From: Pseudomonas khavaziana
Lineage (GTDB): Bacteria > Pseudomonadota > Gammaproteobacteria > Pseudomonadales > Pseudomonadaceae
Direction: 5' to 3'
Assembly: GCF_019145205.1 (NCBI RefSeq)
Contig: NZ_JAHSTT010000010.1
Location: 62,001 to 126,000, forward strand
Length of the DNA: 64,000 nucleotides
In this document: positions 44,712 through 53,026 of the stretch, piece by piece
How positions within the stretch are numbered: the stretch's first letter is position 1
Layout: each line of letters begins with the position of its first letter
Position numbers and translations under genes: made by a program
The notes under the pieces: model-generated
The model's input: the letters and a program-made list of their open reading frames with translations, nothing else
Told to the model about the DNA's origin: nothing
Database searches by the model: none

Positions 44712-45602
44712 ATGGAGCAATTTCGCAATATCGGCATTATCGGTCGCCTGGGCAGTACCCAGGTGTTGGACACCGTCCGCCGACTGAAGAAGTTTCTGCT
44801 CGAGCGCCACCTGCATGTGATCCTCGAAGACACCATCGCTGAAATCCTCCCGGGCCACGGCCTGCAAACCTCGTCGCGCAAGATGCTCGGCGAAGTCTGC
44901 GACATGGTCATTGTGGTCGGCGGCGATGGCAGCCTGCTCGGCGCCGCGCGTGCGCTGGCGCGGCATAACGTGCCGGTGCTGGGGATCAACCGCGGCAGCC
45001 TGGGGTTTCTGACCGATATCCGCCCCGATGAGTTGGAAGTCGAAGTGGCCAAGGTGCTCGACGGCCATTACCTGGTGGAAAACCGCTTCCTGCTGCAAGC
45101 CGAAGTGCGCCGCCACGGCGAGGCCATTGGCCAGGGCGATGCCCTTAACGATGTGGTGCTGCACCCGGGCAAGTCCACGCGGATGATCGAGTTCGAGTTG
45201 TACATCGACGGCCAGTTCGTGTGCAGCCAGAAGGCCGACGGCCTGATCGTCGCCACCCCCACCGGCTCGACCGCCTACGCGCTGTCGGCAGGTGGCCCGA
45301 TCATGCATCCCAAGCTCGATGCCATTGTGATCGTGCCGATGTACCCCCATATGTTGTCCAGCAGACCGATTGTGGTCGATGGCAACAGTGAGCTGAAAAT
45401 CGTGGTGTCCAAAGACATGCAGATTTACCCGCAAGTCTCCTGCGACGGGCAGAACCATTTCACCTGCGCCCCCGGTGACACCATCACCGTGAGCAAGAAG
45501 GCACAGAAGTTGCGCTTGATCCACCCGCTGGATCACAACTACTACGAAGTGTGCCGTACCAAGCTGGGCTGGGGCAGCCGCTTGGGGGGTGGAGGCGACT
45601 GA
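44712..45602 (+). CDS. nadK: NAD kinase
   Basis: Phosphorylates NAD+ to NADP+ with ATP or polyphosphate. The 296-residue protein has the family GGDG motif in IVVGGDGSLLGAAR near residue 70, GSLGFLTDI near 100, the LNDVVLHPG segment, and the Gly-rich DGLIVATPTGSTAYALSAGGP (read as DGLIVATPTGSTAYA) near 180. The ATG at 44712 follows CAGGAG; the frame is open upstream to 44613. It heads a run in which each gene overlaps or nearly touches the next, through pepN. Confidence 0.96.
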   Translation: MEQFRNIGIIGRLGSTQVLDTVRRLKKFLLERHLHVILEDTIAEILPGHGLQTSSRKMLGEVCDMVIVVGGDGSLLGAARALARHNVPVLGINRGSLGFLTDIRPDELEVEVAKVLDGHYLVENRFLLQAEVRRHGEAIGQGDALNDVVLHPGKSTRMIEFELYIDGQFVCSQKADGLIVATPTGSTAYALSAGGPIMHPKLDAIVIVPMYPHMLSSRPIVVDGNSELKIVVSKDMQIYPQVSCDGQNHFTCAPGDTITVSKKAQKLRLIHPLDHNYYEVCRTKLGWGSRLGGGGD

Positions 45603-46573
45603 TGCTCGATCCCGCGCGTAGCTACGACCTGATTGGTGACGTGCACGGTTGCGCTCATACCCTTGAGCACTTGCTCGACCAATTGGGTTACCACAAGCAG
45701 GGTGGCACCTGGCGCCATCCTTCACGCATGGCGGTGTTCCTCGGCGATATCATCGACCGTGGCCCGCGCATCCGCGAGGCGCTGCATATCGTCCACGATA
45801 TGACCGAGGCCGGCCAGGCGCTGTGCATCATGGGCAACCATGAGTTCAATGCGCTGGGCTGGACCACTCCGGCTCCACCTGGCAGCGGCAAGCAGTTCGT
45901 GCGCGAGCACAACCCACGGCATGCGCGCTTGATCCAAGAGACCCTGACCCAATTCGAACACCATCCGGCCGACTGGCACGACTTCCTCGGCTGGTTCTAC
46001 GACATGCCGCTGTTTGTCGATGCCGGGCGCTTTCGCGTGGTGCACGCATGCTGGGACGACGGCTTTATCCAGCCGCTGCGTGCGACCTTCCCGGATGGCT
46101 GTATCGAACAGCACTTCCTGCAGGCCGCCGCCGTACCGGGCAGTTTCGCCTGTAACGCTTTCGATCGGCTGCTGCGCGGTACCGATATGCGCCTGCCCGA
46201 CGGCTTGACCCTGACCGGTGGCGATGGCCTGACGCGCTCGTTCTTTCGCACCAAGTTCTGGGAAGACGACCCCAAGACCTACGGCGACATCGTGTTCCAG
46301 CCCGACGCTTTGCCAGAGCCGGTGGCGCGCACGCCGTTGTCTTCCCAGCAAAAGAATTCGTTGCTGCGCTACGGCGTCGATGAACCGCTATTGTTCGTCG
46401 GCCATTACTGGCGCAGCGGCAAACCGGCGCCGATCCGCCCGAACCTGGCCTGCCTGGACTACAGCGCGGTGCTGTACGGCAAGCTGGTGGCGTATCGACT
46501 GGACCAGGAAACCCAGCTGGATCCGCGTAAATTCGTATGGGTCGACGTTGAGCGACCAGAGGCCATTCCATGA
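45602..46573 (+). CDS. Metallophosphoesterase (calcineurin-like)
   Basis: A 323-residue phosphoesterase with the full metal-binding set: DLIGDVHGCAHTL at residues 8-20, FLGDIIDRGP near 54, IMGNHEFNALG near 83, and a later GHYW. These motifs resemble the bis(5'-nucleosyl)-tetraphosphatase/PrpA type Ser/Thr phosphatases, but the substrate is unknown. Its ATG shares one base with the nadK stop (TGATG), showing translational coupling. Confidence 0.87.
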   Translation: MLDPARSYDLIGDVHGCAHTLEHLLDQLGYHKQGGTWRHPSRMAVFLGDIIDRGPRIREALHIVHDMTEAGQALCIMGNHEFNALGWTTPAPPGSGKQFVREHNPRHARLIQETLTQFEHHPADWHDFLGWFYDMPLFVDAGRFRVVHACWDDGFIQPLRATFPDGCIEQHFLQAAAVPGSFACNAFDRLLRGTDMRLPDGLTLTGGDGLTRSFFRTKFWEDDPKTYGDIVFQPDALPEPVARTPLSSQQKNSLLRYGVDEPLLFVGHYWRSGKPAPIRPNLACLDYSAVLYGKLVAYRLDQETQLDPRKFVWVDVERPEAIP

Positions 46574-47439
46574 GTACCGTAGCTGTATTGCGCCTGCCCC
46601 TGAGCGTCGACCTGGGTGGTTTCGTCAAGTTGCTGCAACGCATGCAAGTGCCCCATCGCGTCAGTGAAGAAGCGGGCGAGCAAGTGTTGTGGGTGCCCGA
46701 AACCATCAGCGATGACGTGCGCGTGTTGTATCAGCGCTTCCCCGCCGGTGACCCGGACCAGCAGTTGGATATTCCCGAACAGGCACCGATTGCTCGGCCA
46801 GGTTTTGTCCAGCAAGTACGCCATAGCCCGGTCACCGCGCTGGTACTGCTGGCCAGCCTTATCGTTGGCGCCCTGACCCTGCTCGGCGAAAACCTGCAAG
46901 CCATGGCCTGGCTGACCTTCCTGCCGTTCCGGGTGCTGGGCGAGTACATCCAGTTCACGCCGCTTGCCGACACGCTGGCTTCGGGGCAGTGGTGGCGATT
47001 GGTCACGCCGATGCTGATTCACTTCGGCATCCTGCACCTGGCCATGAACGGCATGTGGTACTGGGAGCTGGGCCGGCGCATTGAAGCGCGCCAGGGCAGT
47101 ATCAACCTGCTGGGCCTGACCCTGCTGTTCAGCCTGGTCTCCAACTACGCTCAATATGCCTATGGCGGGCCCGGCCTGTTTGGCGGTTTGTCCGGCGTGC
47201 TGTATGGCCTGCTCGGGCATTGCTGGATCTTTCAATTATTGTCACCCAACCCCGCCTATCGCCTGCCCCGTGGGGTGCTGGTGATGATGCTGGTGTGGCT
47301 GCTGCTCTGCCTGTCGGGGCTGGTCTCGATGATCGGCTTCGGCGAAATCGCCAACGCGGCCCATGTGGGCGGCTTGGTCATCGGTTGCCTGACGGGTTTG
47401 CTCGGTGGCTTGTACAACCGCCGCAAAGCGTCTATTTGA
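46570..47439 (+). CDS. glpG: Rhomboid family intramembrane serine protease
   Basis: A 289-residue GlpG-like protease. An N-terminal soluble rhomboid-N domain (1-65, PVDLGGFVKLL-like) precedes six transmembrane helices. The active-site Ser is in GGLSGVLYGLLGH near residue 205 and the catalytic His in NAAHVGGLVIG near 262; HLAMNGMWYW near 155 carries the oxyanion His/Asn. It cleaves membrane proteins within the bilayer. ATGA overlap with the phosphoesterase gene. Confidence 0.9.
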   Translation: MSTVAVLRLPLSVDLGGFVKLLQRMQVPHRVSEEAGEQVLWVPETISDDVRVLYQRFPAGDPDQQLDIPEQAPIARPGFVQQVRHSPVTALVLLASLIVGALTLLGENLQAMAWLTFLPFRVLGEYIQFTPLADTLASGQWWRLVTPMLIHFGILHLAMNGMWYWELGRRIEARQGSINLLGLTLLFSLVSNYAQYAYGGPGLFGGLSGVLYGLLGHCWIFQLLSPNPAYRLPRGVLVMMLVWLLLCLSGLVSMIGFGEIANAAHVGGLVIGCLTGLLGGLYNRRKASI

Positions 47440-47453
47440 TAAGGAAGAGCCTT

Positions 47454-47714
47454 ATGTCCTCTTTTGCTGCAATGATCGAAAACATCACTCCGGACATCTA
47501 CGAGAGCCTCAAGCTCGCCGTGGAAATCGGCAAATGGTCTGACGGCCGCAAGCTCACCGCCGAGCAGCGCGAGCTGTCCCTGCAGGCGGTGATCGCCTGG
47601 GAAATCCAGAACCTGCCCGAAGAGCAGCGCACCGGCTACATGGGCCCGCAGGAATGCGCCTCCAAGTCGGCGCCGGTGCCGAATATCCTGTTCAAGTCGG
47701 ATGCGATCCATTGA
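47454..47714 (+). CDS. DUF1315 (YeaC-like) protein
   Basis: An 86-residue soluble protein of the DUF1315 family: MSSFAAMIENITPDIYESLK, then GKWSDGRKLTAEQRELSLQA and IAWEIQNLPEEQRTGYM. Function unknown. It starts 14 bases after glpG and its stop overlaps the TTG start of the next gene. Confidence 0.88.
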   Translation: MSSFAAMIENITPDIYESLKLAVEIGKWSDGRKLTAEQRELSLQAVIAWEIQNLPEEQRTGYMGPQECASKSAPVPNILFKSDAIH

Positions 47715-48541
47715 TTGAGATTGGTCGCGGTGCAGTCAGCAAAATGTCGGCGCAACTCGGTGAGCCGACCGTTCAATACGCCTTTCGCCTGGGTGATGTC
47801 GAGGTACCGGTCAACCCCTTGATCGGCACCCACGTGCGCCTGGAGTATCTCGGCGCCATTCATTGCAGCCACTGCGGGCGCAAGACCAAGACCAGCTTCA
47901 GCCAGGGCTATTGCTACCCGTGCATGACCAAGCTGGCTCAGTGCGACCTGTGCATCATGAGCCCCGAGCGCTGTCATTATGATGCCGGCACCTGCCGTGA
48001 TCCGGGCTGGGGCGAAACGTTCTGCATGACCGACCACGTGGTCTACCTGGCCAATTCGTCGGGGATCAAGGTCGGCATTACTCGCGCTACTCAATTGCCC
48101 ACCCGCTGGCTGGACCAGGGTGCCAGCCAGGCGCTGCCGATCATGCGGGTCGCCACGCGCCAGCAGTCCGGCTTCGTCGAAGACTTGTTCCGCAGCCAGG
48201 TGGCCGACAAGACCAACTGGCGCGCCTTGCTCAAGGGCGACGCGCAATCGGTGGACCTCAAGCAGGTGCGCGATGAGCTGTTCGCCTCCTGCGCCGAAGG
48301 CTTGCTGGGTTTGCAGGAACGCTTTGGCCTGCAAGCCATCCAAACCATTGCCGACATCGAGCCGATTGAAATCCGCTACCCGGTCGCGCAGTATCCGACC
48401 AAGATCGTCAGCTTCAACCTGGACAAGAATCCGATTGCCGAAGGCACGCTGCTGGGGATCAAGGGCCAATACCTGATCTTCGACACCGGCGTTATCAATA
48501 TTCGTAAATACACGGCCTACCAGCTCGCCGTGCATCAGTAG
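47711..48541 (+). CDS. DUF2797 protein: zinc-ribbon plus GIY-YIG-like domain
   Basis: A 276-residue protein of the DUF2797 family. Cysteine pairs CSHCGRK, CYPC, CDLC and a later CHYD...C near residues 50-95 look like zinc ribbons; they are followed by FCMTDHVVYLANSSGIKVGITR, read as HVVYLANSSGIKVGITR, which resembles the GIY-YIG nuclease core. The start is taken as TTG at 47711 because orthologues, as remembered, begin (M)IEIGRGAVSKM; it overlaps the previous stop as TTGA. An ATG at 47744 is the alternative. Function is unknown. Confidence 0.85.
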   Translation: MIEIGRGAVSKMSAQLGEPTVQYAFRLGDVEVPVNPLIGTHVRLEYLGAIHCSHCGRKTKTSFSQGYCYPCMTKLAQCDLCIMSPERCHYDAGTCRDPGWGETFCMTDHVVYLANSSGIKVGITRATQLPTRWLDQGASQALPIMRVATRQQSGFVEDLFRSQVADKTNWRALLKGDAQSVDLKQVRDELFASCAEGLLGLQERFGLQAIQTIADIEPIEIRYPVAQYPTKIVSFNLDKNPIAEGTLLGIKGQYLIFDTGVINIRKYTAYQLAVHQ

Positions 48542-48554
48542 AAGGATCCCAAGC

Positions 48555-51212
48555 ATGCGCACCGAACAACCGAAGATGATCTACCTTAAGGACTATCAGG
48601 CGCCGGACTACCTGATCGACGAAACGCACCTGACCTTCGAGTTGTTCGAGGACCACAGCCTGGTCCACGCGCAGCTGGTGATGCGCCGCAACCCCGAGCG
48701 CGGCGCCGGTTTGCCGCCATTGGTACTCGACGGCCAGCAACTTGAGCTGTTGAGCGTGAATCTGGCTGATCAGGAACTGACGGACGCTGACTACCAGCTG
48801 ACAGACAGCCACCTGACCGTGCAGCCCAAGAGTGCAACCTTCACCCTCGACACCACCGTCAAGATCCACCCGGAAACCAATACTGCGCTGGAAGGGCTGT
48901 ACAAATCCGGCAGCATGTTCTGCACCCAGTGCGAAGCCGAAGGCTTCCGCAAGATCACTTACTACCTCGACCGTCCGGACGTGATGAGCGTCTTCACTAC
49001 CACAGTGATCGCCGAGCAGCACAGCTACCCGGTGTTGCTGTCCAACGGCAACCCGATTGCCAGCGGCCCTGGCGAAGACGGCCGGCATTGGGCGACCTGG
49101 GAAGACCCGTTCAAGAAACCGGCCTACCTTTTTGCGCTGGTGGCCGGTGACCTGTGGTGCGTGGAAGACAGCTTCACCACCATGACCAACCGTGATGTAG
49201 CGCTGCGCGTCTACGTCGAACCGGAAAACATCGACAAATGCCAGCACGCCATGACCAGCCTGAAAAAATCCATGCGCTGGGACGAAGAAACCTACGGCCG
49301 CGAGTACGACCTCGACATCTTCATGATCGTGGCGGTCAACGACTTCAACATGGGCGCCATGGAGAACAAGGGTCTCAATATCTTCAACTCCAGCGCCGTG
49401 CTGGCTCGCGCCGAAACCGCCACCGACGCCGCTCACCAGCGGGTTGAGGCCATCGTCGCCCACGAGTACTTCCACAACTGGTCGGGCAACCGCGTGACCT
49501 GCCGCGACTGGTTCCAGCTGTCGCTCAAGGAAGGCTTCACCGTGTTCCGTGACTCGGGCTTCTCCGCCGACATGAACTCGGCCACGGTCAAGCGTATCCA
49601 GGATGTGGCCTACCTGCGTACCCACCAGTTCGCCGAAGACGCCGGGCCCATGGCCCACGCGGTGCGCCCGGAAAGCTTTATCGAGATTTCCAACTTCTAC
49701 ACCCTGACCGTGTACGAAAAGGGCTCTGAAGTAGTCGGCATGCTCCACACGTTGCTCGGCGCCGACGGTTTCCGCAAAGGCAGTGACCTGTACTTCGAAC
49801 GCCATGACGGTCAGGCCGTGACTTGCGATGACTTCATCAAGGCCATGGAAGATGCCAATGGTGCCGACCTCAGCCAGTTCAAACGCTGGTACAGTCAGGC
49901 CGGTACACCACGTCTGGCGGTCAGTGAGTCGTATGACGCTGCGGCCAGGACCTATAGCCTGACTTTCTGCCAGAGCTGCCCGGCTACTCCGGACAAGGTT
50001 GAGAAGCTGCCGTTCGTGATTCCGGTGGCACTCGGCTTGCTGGACGGGCAGGGTGCGGGTATCGCCTTGCGCCTGGCCGATGAAGCGACGGCTGGCGGCA
50101 CGTCCCGGGTGATCTCGGTGACTGAAGCCGAGCAGACCTTCACCTTCGTCGACATAGCCGAAAAACCCTTGCCTTCGCTGCTGCGTGGCTTCTCGGCGCC
50201 GGTGAAACTGAGCTTCCCTTACGACCGCGACCAACTGATGTTCCTGATGCAGCACGACAGCGACGGCTTCAACCGTTGGGATGCCGGCCAGCAACTGTCG
50301 GTGCAAGTGTTGCAGGAGCTGATCGGCCAACATCAGGCGGGCCAGCCGCTGAAGCTTGACCAACGCTTGATCGATGCCCTGCGCACGGTGCTGAGCGACG
50401 AAACCCTCGACCAGGCAATGGTTGCGGAAATGCTCTCGCTGCCGAGCGAAGCCTACCTGGCGGAAATCAGTGAGGTGGCGGATGTGGATGCCATTCACGC
50501 CGCCCGTGAGTATGCCCGCAAGCAATTGGCCGACAACCTGTTCGAAGGCCTGTGGCTGCGTTACCAGGCCAACCGCGACCTGTCCAGGCAGACGCCGTAC
50601 GTGGCGGAGGCCGAGCACTTTGCCCGTCGTGCCTTGCAGAACATCGCGTTGTCCTACCTGATGCTCAGCGGCAAGCCCGAAGTGCTGGCGGCCACCCTGG
50701 ATCAGTTTGACACCAGTGACAACATGACCGAGCGCCTGACCGCCCTGGCGGTACTGGTGAACTCGCCGTTCGAGGCGGAAAAAGCCCAGGCCCTGGCGGT
50801 GTTTGCCGAGAACTTCAAGGACAACCCGTTGGTGATGGACCAGTGGTTCAGCGTCCAGGCCGGCAGCACCTTGCCGGGCGGGCTGGCGCGGGTCAAGGCG
50901 TTGATGGAGCACCCGGCATTCACCATCAAGAACCCGAACAAGGTGCGTGCGCTGATCGGTGCATTTGCCGGGCAGAACCTGATCAACTTCCATGCGGCGG
51001 ACGGTTCGGGTTATCGCTTCCTGGCGGACCTGGTGATCCAGCTCAACACCCTGAACCCGCAGATTGCCTCCCGCCAACTGGGGCCTCTGACGCGCTGGCG
51101 CAAATACGACAGCGCGCGGCAGGCGCTGATGAAAGCGGAGTTGGAGCGCATTCTCGCGTCCGGTGAGCTGTCCAGCGATGTGTTCGAGGTGGTCAGCAAG
51201 AGCCTGGCGTAA
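48555..51212 (+). CDS. pepN: Aminopeptidase N
   Basis: Zinc M1 aminopeptidase that trims N-terminal residues from cytosolic peptides. The 885-residue protein starts MRTEQPKMIYLKDYQAPDYL as in other gammaproteobacteria, has the substrate-anchoring GAMEN motif near residue 268, the zinc site HEYFHNW at 303-309 and the third ligand Glu at 326 (LKEGFTVF). Domain order (beta sandwich, catalytic, small beta, helical C-terminal) and length match E. coli PepN (870). It is 13 bases after the DUF2797 gene. Confidence 0.97.
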   Translation: MRTEQPKMIYLKDYQAPDYLIDETHLTFELFEDHSLVHAQLVMRRNPERGAGLPPLVLDGQQLELLSVNLADQELTDADYQLTDSHLTVQPKSATFTLDTTVKIHPETNTALEGLYKSGSMFCTQCEAEGFRKITYYLDRPDVMSVFTTTVIAEQHSYPVLLSNGNPIASGPGEDGRHWATWEDPFKKPAYLFALVAGDLWCVEDSFTTMTNRDVALRVYVEPENIDKCQHAMTSLKKSMRWDEETYGREYDLDIFMIVAVNDFNMGAMENKGLNIFNSSAVLARAETATDAAHQRVEAIVAHEYFHNWSGNRVTCRDWFQLSLKEGFTVFRDSGFSADMNSATVKRIQDVAYLRTHQFAEDAGPMAHAVRPESFIEISNFYTLTVYEKGSEVVGMLHTLLGADGFRKGSDLYFERHDGQAVTCDDFIKAMEDANGADLSQFKRWYSQAGTPRLAVSESYDAAARTYSLTFCQSCPATPDKVEKLPFVIPVALGLLDGQGAGIALRLADEATAGGTSRVISVTEAEQTFTFVDIAEKPLPSLLRGFSAPVKLSFPYDRDQLMFLMQHDSDGFNRWDAGQQLSVQVLQELIGQHQAGQPLKLDQRLIDALRTVLSDETLDQAMVAEMLSLPSEAYLAEISEVADVDAIHAAREYARKQLADNLFEGLWLRYQANRDLSRQTPYVAEAEHFARRALQNIALSYLMLSGKPEVLAATLDQFDTSDNMTERLTALAVLVNSPFEAEKAQALAVFAENFKDNPLVMDQWFSVQAGSTLPGGLARVKALMEHPAFTIKNPNKVRALIGAFAGQNLINFHAADGSGYRFLADLVIQLNTLNPQIASRQLGPLTRWRKYDSARQALMKAELERILASGELSSDVFEVVSKSLA

Positions 51213-51323
51213 GTTGGGGGCAGGGTGGCTGCCGGCGGTTATTGAGCGGGTGATCTTCAATCCAAGGGGGCTTGGTTCCGCTGGGGCCTTACAGCCGACC
51301 GTTATCTAACCAGCGCCCTGATC

Positions 51324-51765
51324 CAATGTGGGAGGGGCGGTGCGACGATTCGACTTGCCCCCGATGGCGGCCTGACAGCCGACCAGCATGTTGGATTAGG
51401 CCGAGTGCATATCCATTGCTGCGGTAACGGCCACTTAAGGTTCCGCTTTTACAGCGGGTCACTTTGGAAAAGAGCCCCAAAGTAACCAAAGGGCTCTTGC
51501 CCCACCACTCGGCACCTCGCTTAGGCTCGGTGTGCCCGTAATCCGACAGGGATTTGGGGCCGCCGCCACGCGCAGCTCATGGCGGGCGTAAACCATCCTG
51601 CCGGTTTGCCCCCCAAATCCCTGTCGAATTCCGGCCAGCGTGGTTTGACGGGGCGCCTGAGATCAAAAGCAGATCAAGAGCGGCTCGCTGCGCATCGTGG
51701 TTACCGTCGGCTGCTACGAAGTTGTGTAGATATCTATGCTCAGCGGGGGCAAGCCCTTTCCCACA
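51324..51765 (-). repeat. REP-bounded ~440-bp intergenic repeat, copy B (inverted)
   Basis: Reverse-complement counterpart of the block at 31895-32335: the same segments occur in reverse order, including CCGACAGGGATTTGGGG / CCCCAAATCCCTGTCG, GGCTCGGTGTGCCC and CATCGTGGTTACCG. The left-end REP has a disrupted centre, with about 15 extra bases between GTGGGAGGGG and CTTGCCCCC. The intergenic gap here (51213-51905) has no gene supported by me. Confidence 0.8.
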
Positions 51766-51905
51766 TTCATGGCATTTCTGACGGAGTTCGAGATCTTGAA
51801 AGCGGTCGGCTCGAAGGTCAATATCGAGCCCGTACTACTGACATTTGCTGACAGGAGCCTCTGCTAAGCTGCTGCACCTCTATCCCCAGTTCTGGTGACA
51901 TCAAC

Positions 51906-52622
51906 GTGTCGCGCACCACTCGTCTATTAACGTTGCTCCAGGCCCTGCGGGGTAGAAAACGCCCGGTCACCGCCGCCATTCTCGCGGCGCAACTGGAAGT
52001 CTCGGAACGCACGCTGTACCGCGATATCGCTGAATTGACCGCCCTGGGCGCGCCGATTTTTGGCGAGGCCGGGGTCGGCTATGTATTGCGCAGCGGCCTA
52101 TTTCTGCCGCCCCTGATGCTCAACGCCGAAGAGACCGAAGCGGTCGTGCTGGGCTTGCGTTATGTAGACCAGCGCGGCGATGACGTATTGAGTCGCGCCG
52201 CCGCCAACGCCCTGGCGAAGATCGGCGATGTGTTGGACCCTGCGGCTCAAGAGGCGTTGCGTAACCCGACGCTGCTCCCTGGACCTCCCGGCTTCGGTTA
52301 CCCGGAAAACCGCGTCCCGCTCAACGTGTTCCGCGATGCTATTGGCCATCAGGCCAAGCTGCATATCAACTACGCCGACGCCAGCCAGACCCAGAGCCAA
52401 CGCCTGATCTGGCCGCTGGCCCTGGGCTTTCTCAACGAAGCGCGGGTGATCGTGGCGTGGTGCGAGTTGCGCGGTGCCTATCGCACCTTTCGCACCGACC
52501 GTGTGGCCAGCGCCGATGCACAGGGTGAGCGTTACCCCGGAAGGCGCAGCGACCTGTTGCGAGGCTGGCGCAAGCTGATGGAGCAGCAAGAGTCCGCGCC
52601 GTTTACTCCTGACAAAAACTGA
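51906..52622 (+). CDS. YafY-type HTH/WYL transcriptional regulator
   Basis: A 238-residue regulator. The N-terminal winged helix (MSRTTRLLTLLQALRGRKRP, then LEVSERTLYRDIAELTALGAPI) is followed by a WYL domain around residues 125-210 (LGFLNEARVIVAWCELRGAYRTFRTDRV in part). WYL domains often bind nucleic acids or small ligands. The start is a GTG at 51906. It is followed 53 bases later by an NTF2-like gene, a common pairing of regulator and target; that link is inference. Confidence 0.88.
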   Translation: MSRTTRLLTLLQALRGRKRPVTAAILAAQLEVSERTLYRDIAELTALGAPIFGEAGVGYVLRSGLFLPPLMLNAEETEAVVLGLRYVDQRGDDVLSRAAANALAKIGDVLDPAAQEALRNPTLLPGPPGFGYPENRVPLNVFRDAIGHQAKLHINYADASQTQSQRLIWPLALGFLNEARVIVAWCELRGAYRTFRTDRVASADAQGERYPGRRSDLLRGWRKLMEQQESAPFTPDKN

Positions 52623-52675
52623 CACACCCGTGGCTTAGCATGGCATCACAAATCATCCAGGCAAGGAGTTGTGCC

Positions 52676-53011
52676 ATGTCTTTTCCCGAGCTGGCCCCGG
52701 CCATCGTGGCTTATATTGCAGCAACCAATACCGGCGACATTACCGCGATCGACCGGTGTTTCGCCGACGACGCCAATGTATTCGATGAAGGCGAACATCA
52801 GGTGGGTACGGCCGCCATTGCACGCTGGATGGAAGATACCGGCCGCCGCTACCAGCCACGGGTCGAGGTGCTTAGCGTGCAGCAACGCACCGGCAAAGTG
52901 CTGGTCAGCAATATCGTCTCCGGTAATTTCCCCGGCAGTCCGCTGGAGCTGCGCTACACTTTTCGGCTGAACGAACAGGGCAAGATTTCACGGCTGGATA
53001 TCTGCGCGTAA
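52676..53011 (+). CDS. NTF2-like (SnoaL-type) protein
   Basis: A 111-residue protein with the cone-shaped NTF2/SnoaL fold signature: AYIAATNTGDITAIDRCFADDANVFDEG at the start (helices plus a D-rich turn, read as AATNTGDITAIDRCFADDA), then GTAAIARWME and a C-terminal LRYTFRLNEQGKISRLDI sheet. These proteins bind small hydrophobic ligands or act as isomerases; the substrate is unknown. AAGGAG precedes the ATG. Confidence 0.85.
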   Translation: MSFPELAPAIVAYIAATNTGDITAIDRCFADDANVFDEGEHQVGTAAIARWMEDTGRRYQPRVEVLSVQQRTGKVLVSNIVSGNFPGSPLELRYTFRLNEQGKISRLDICA

Positions 53012-53026
53012 GTCATACTGACGGGC

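Noticed and set aside
48495..51260. A 921-codon leftward frame opposite pepN
   Set aside because: Antisense shadow; PepN motifs on the plus strand are complete and the leftward product is Val/His/Gln-rich without domains.
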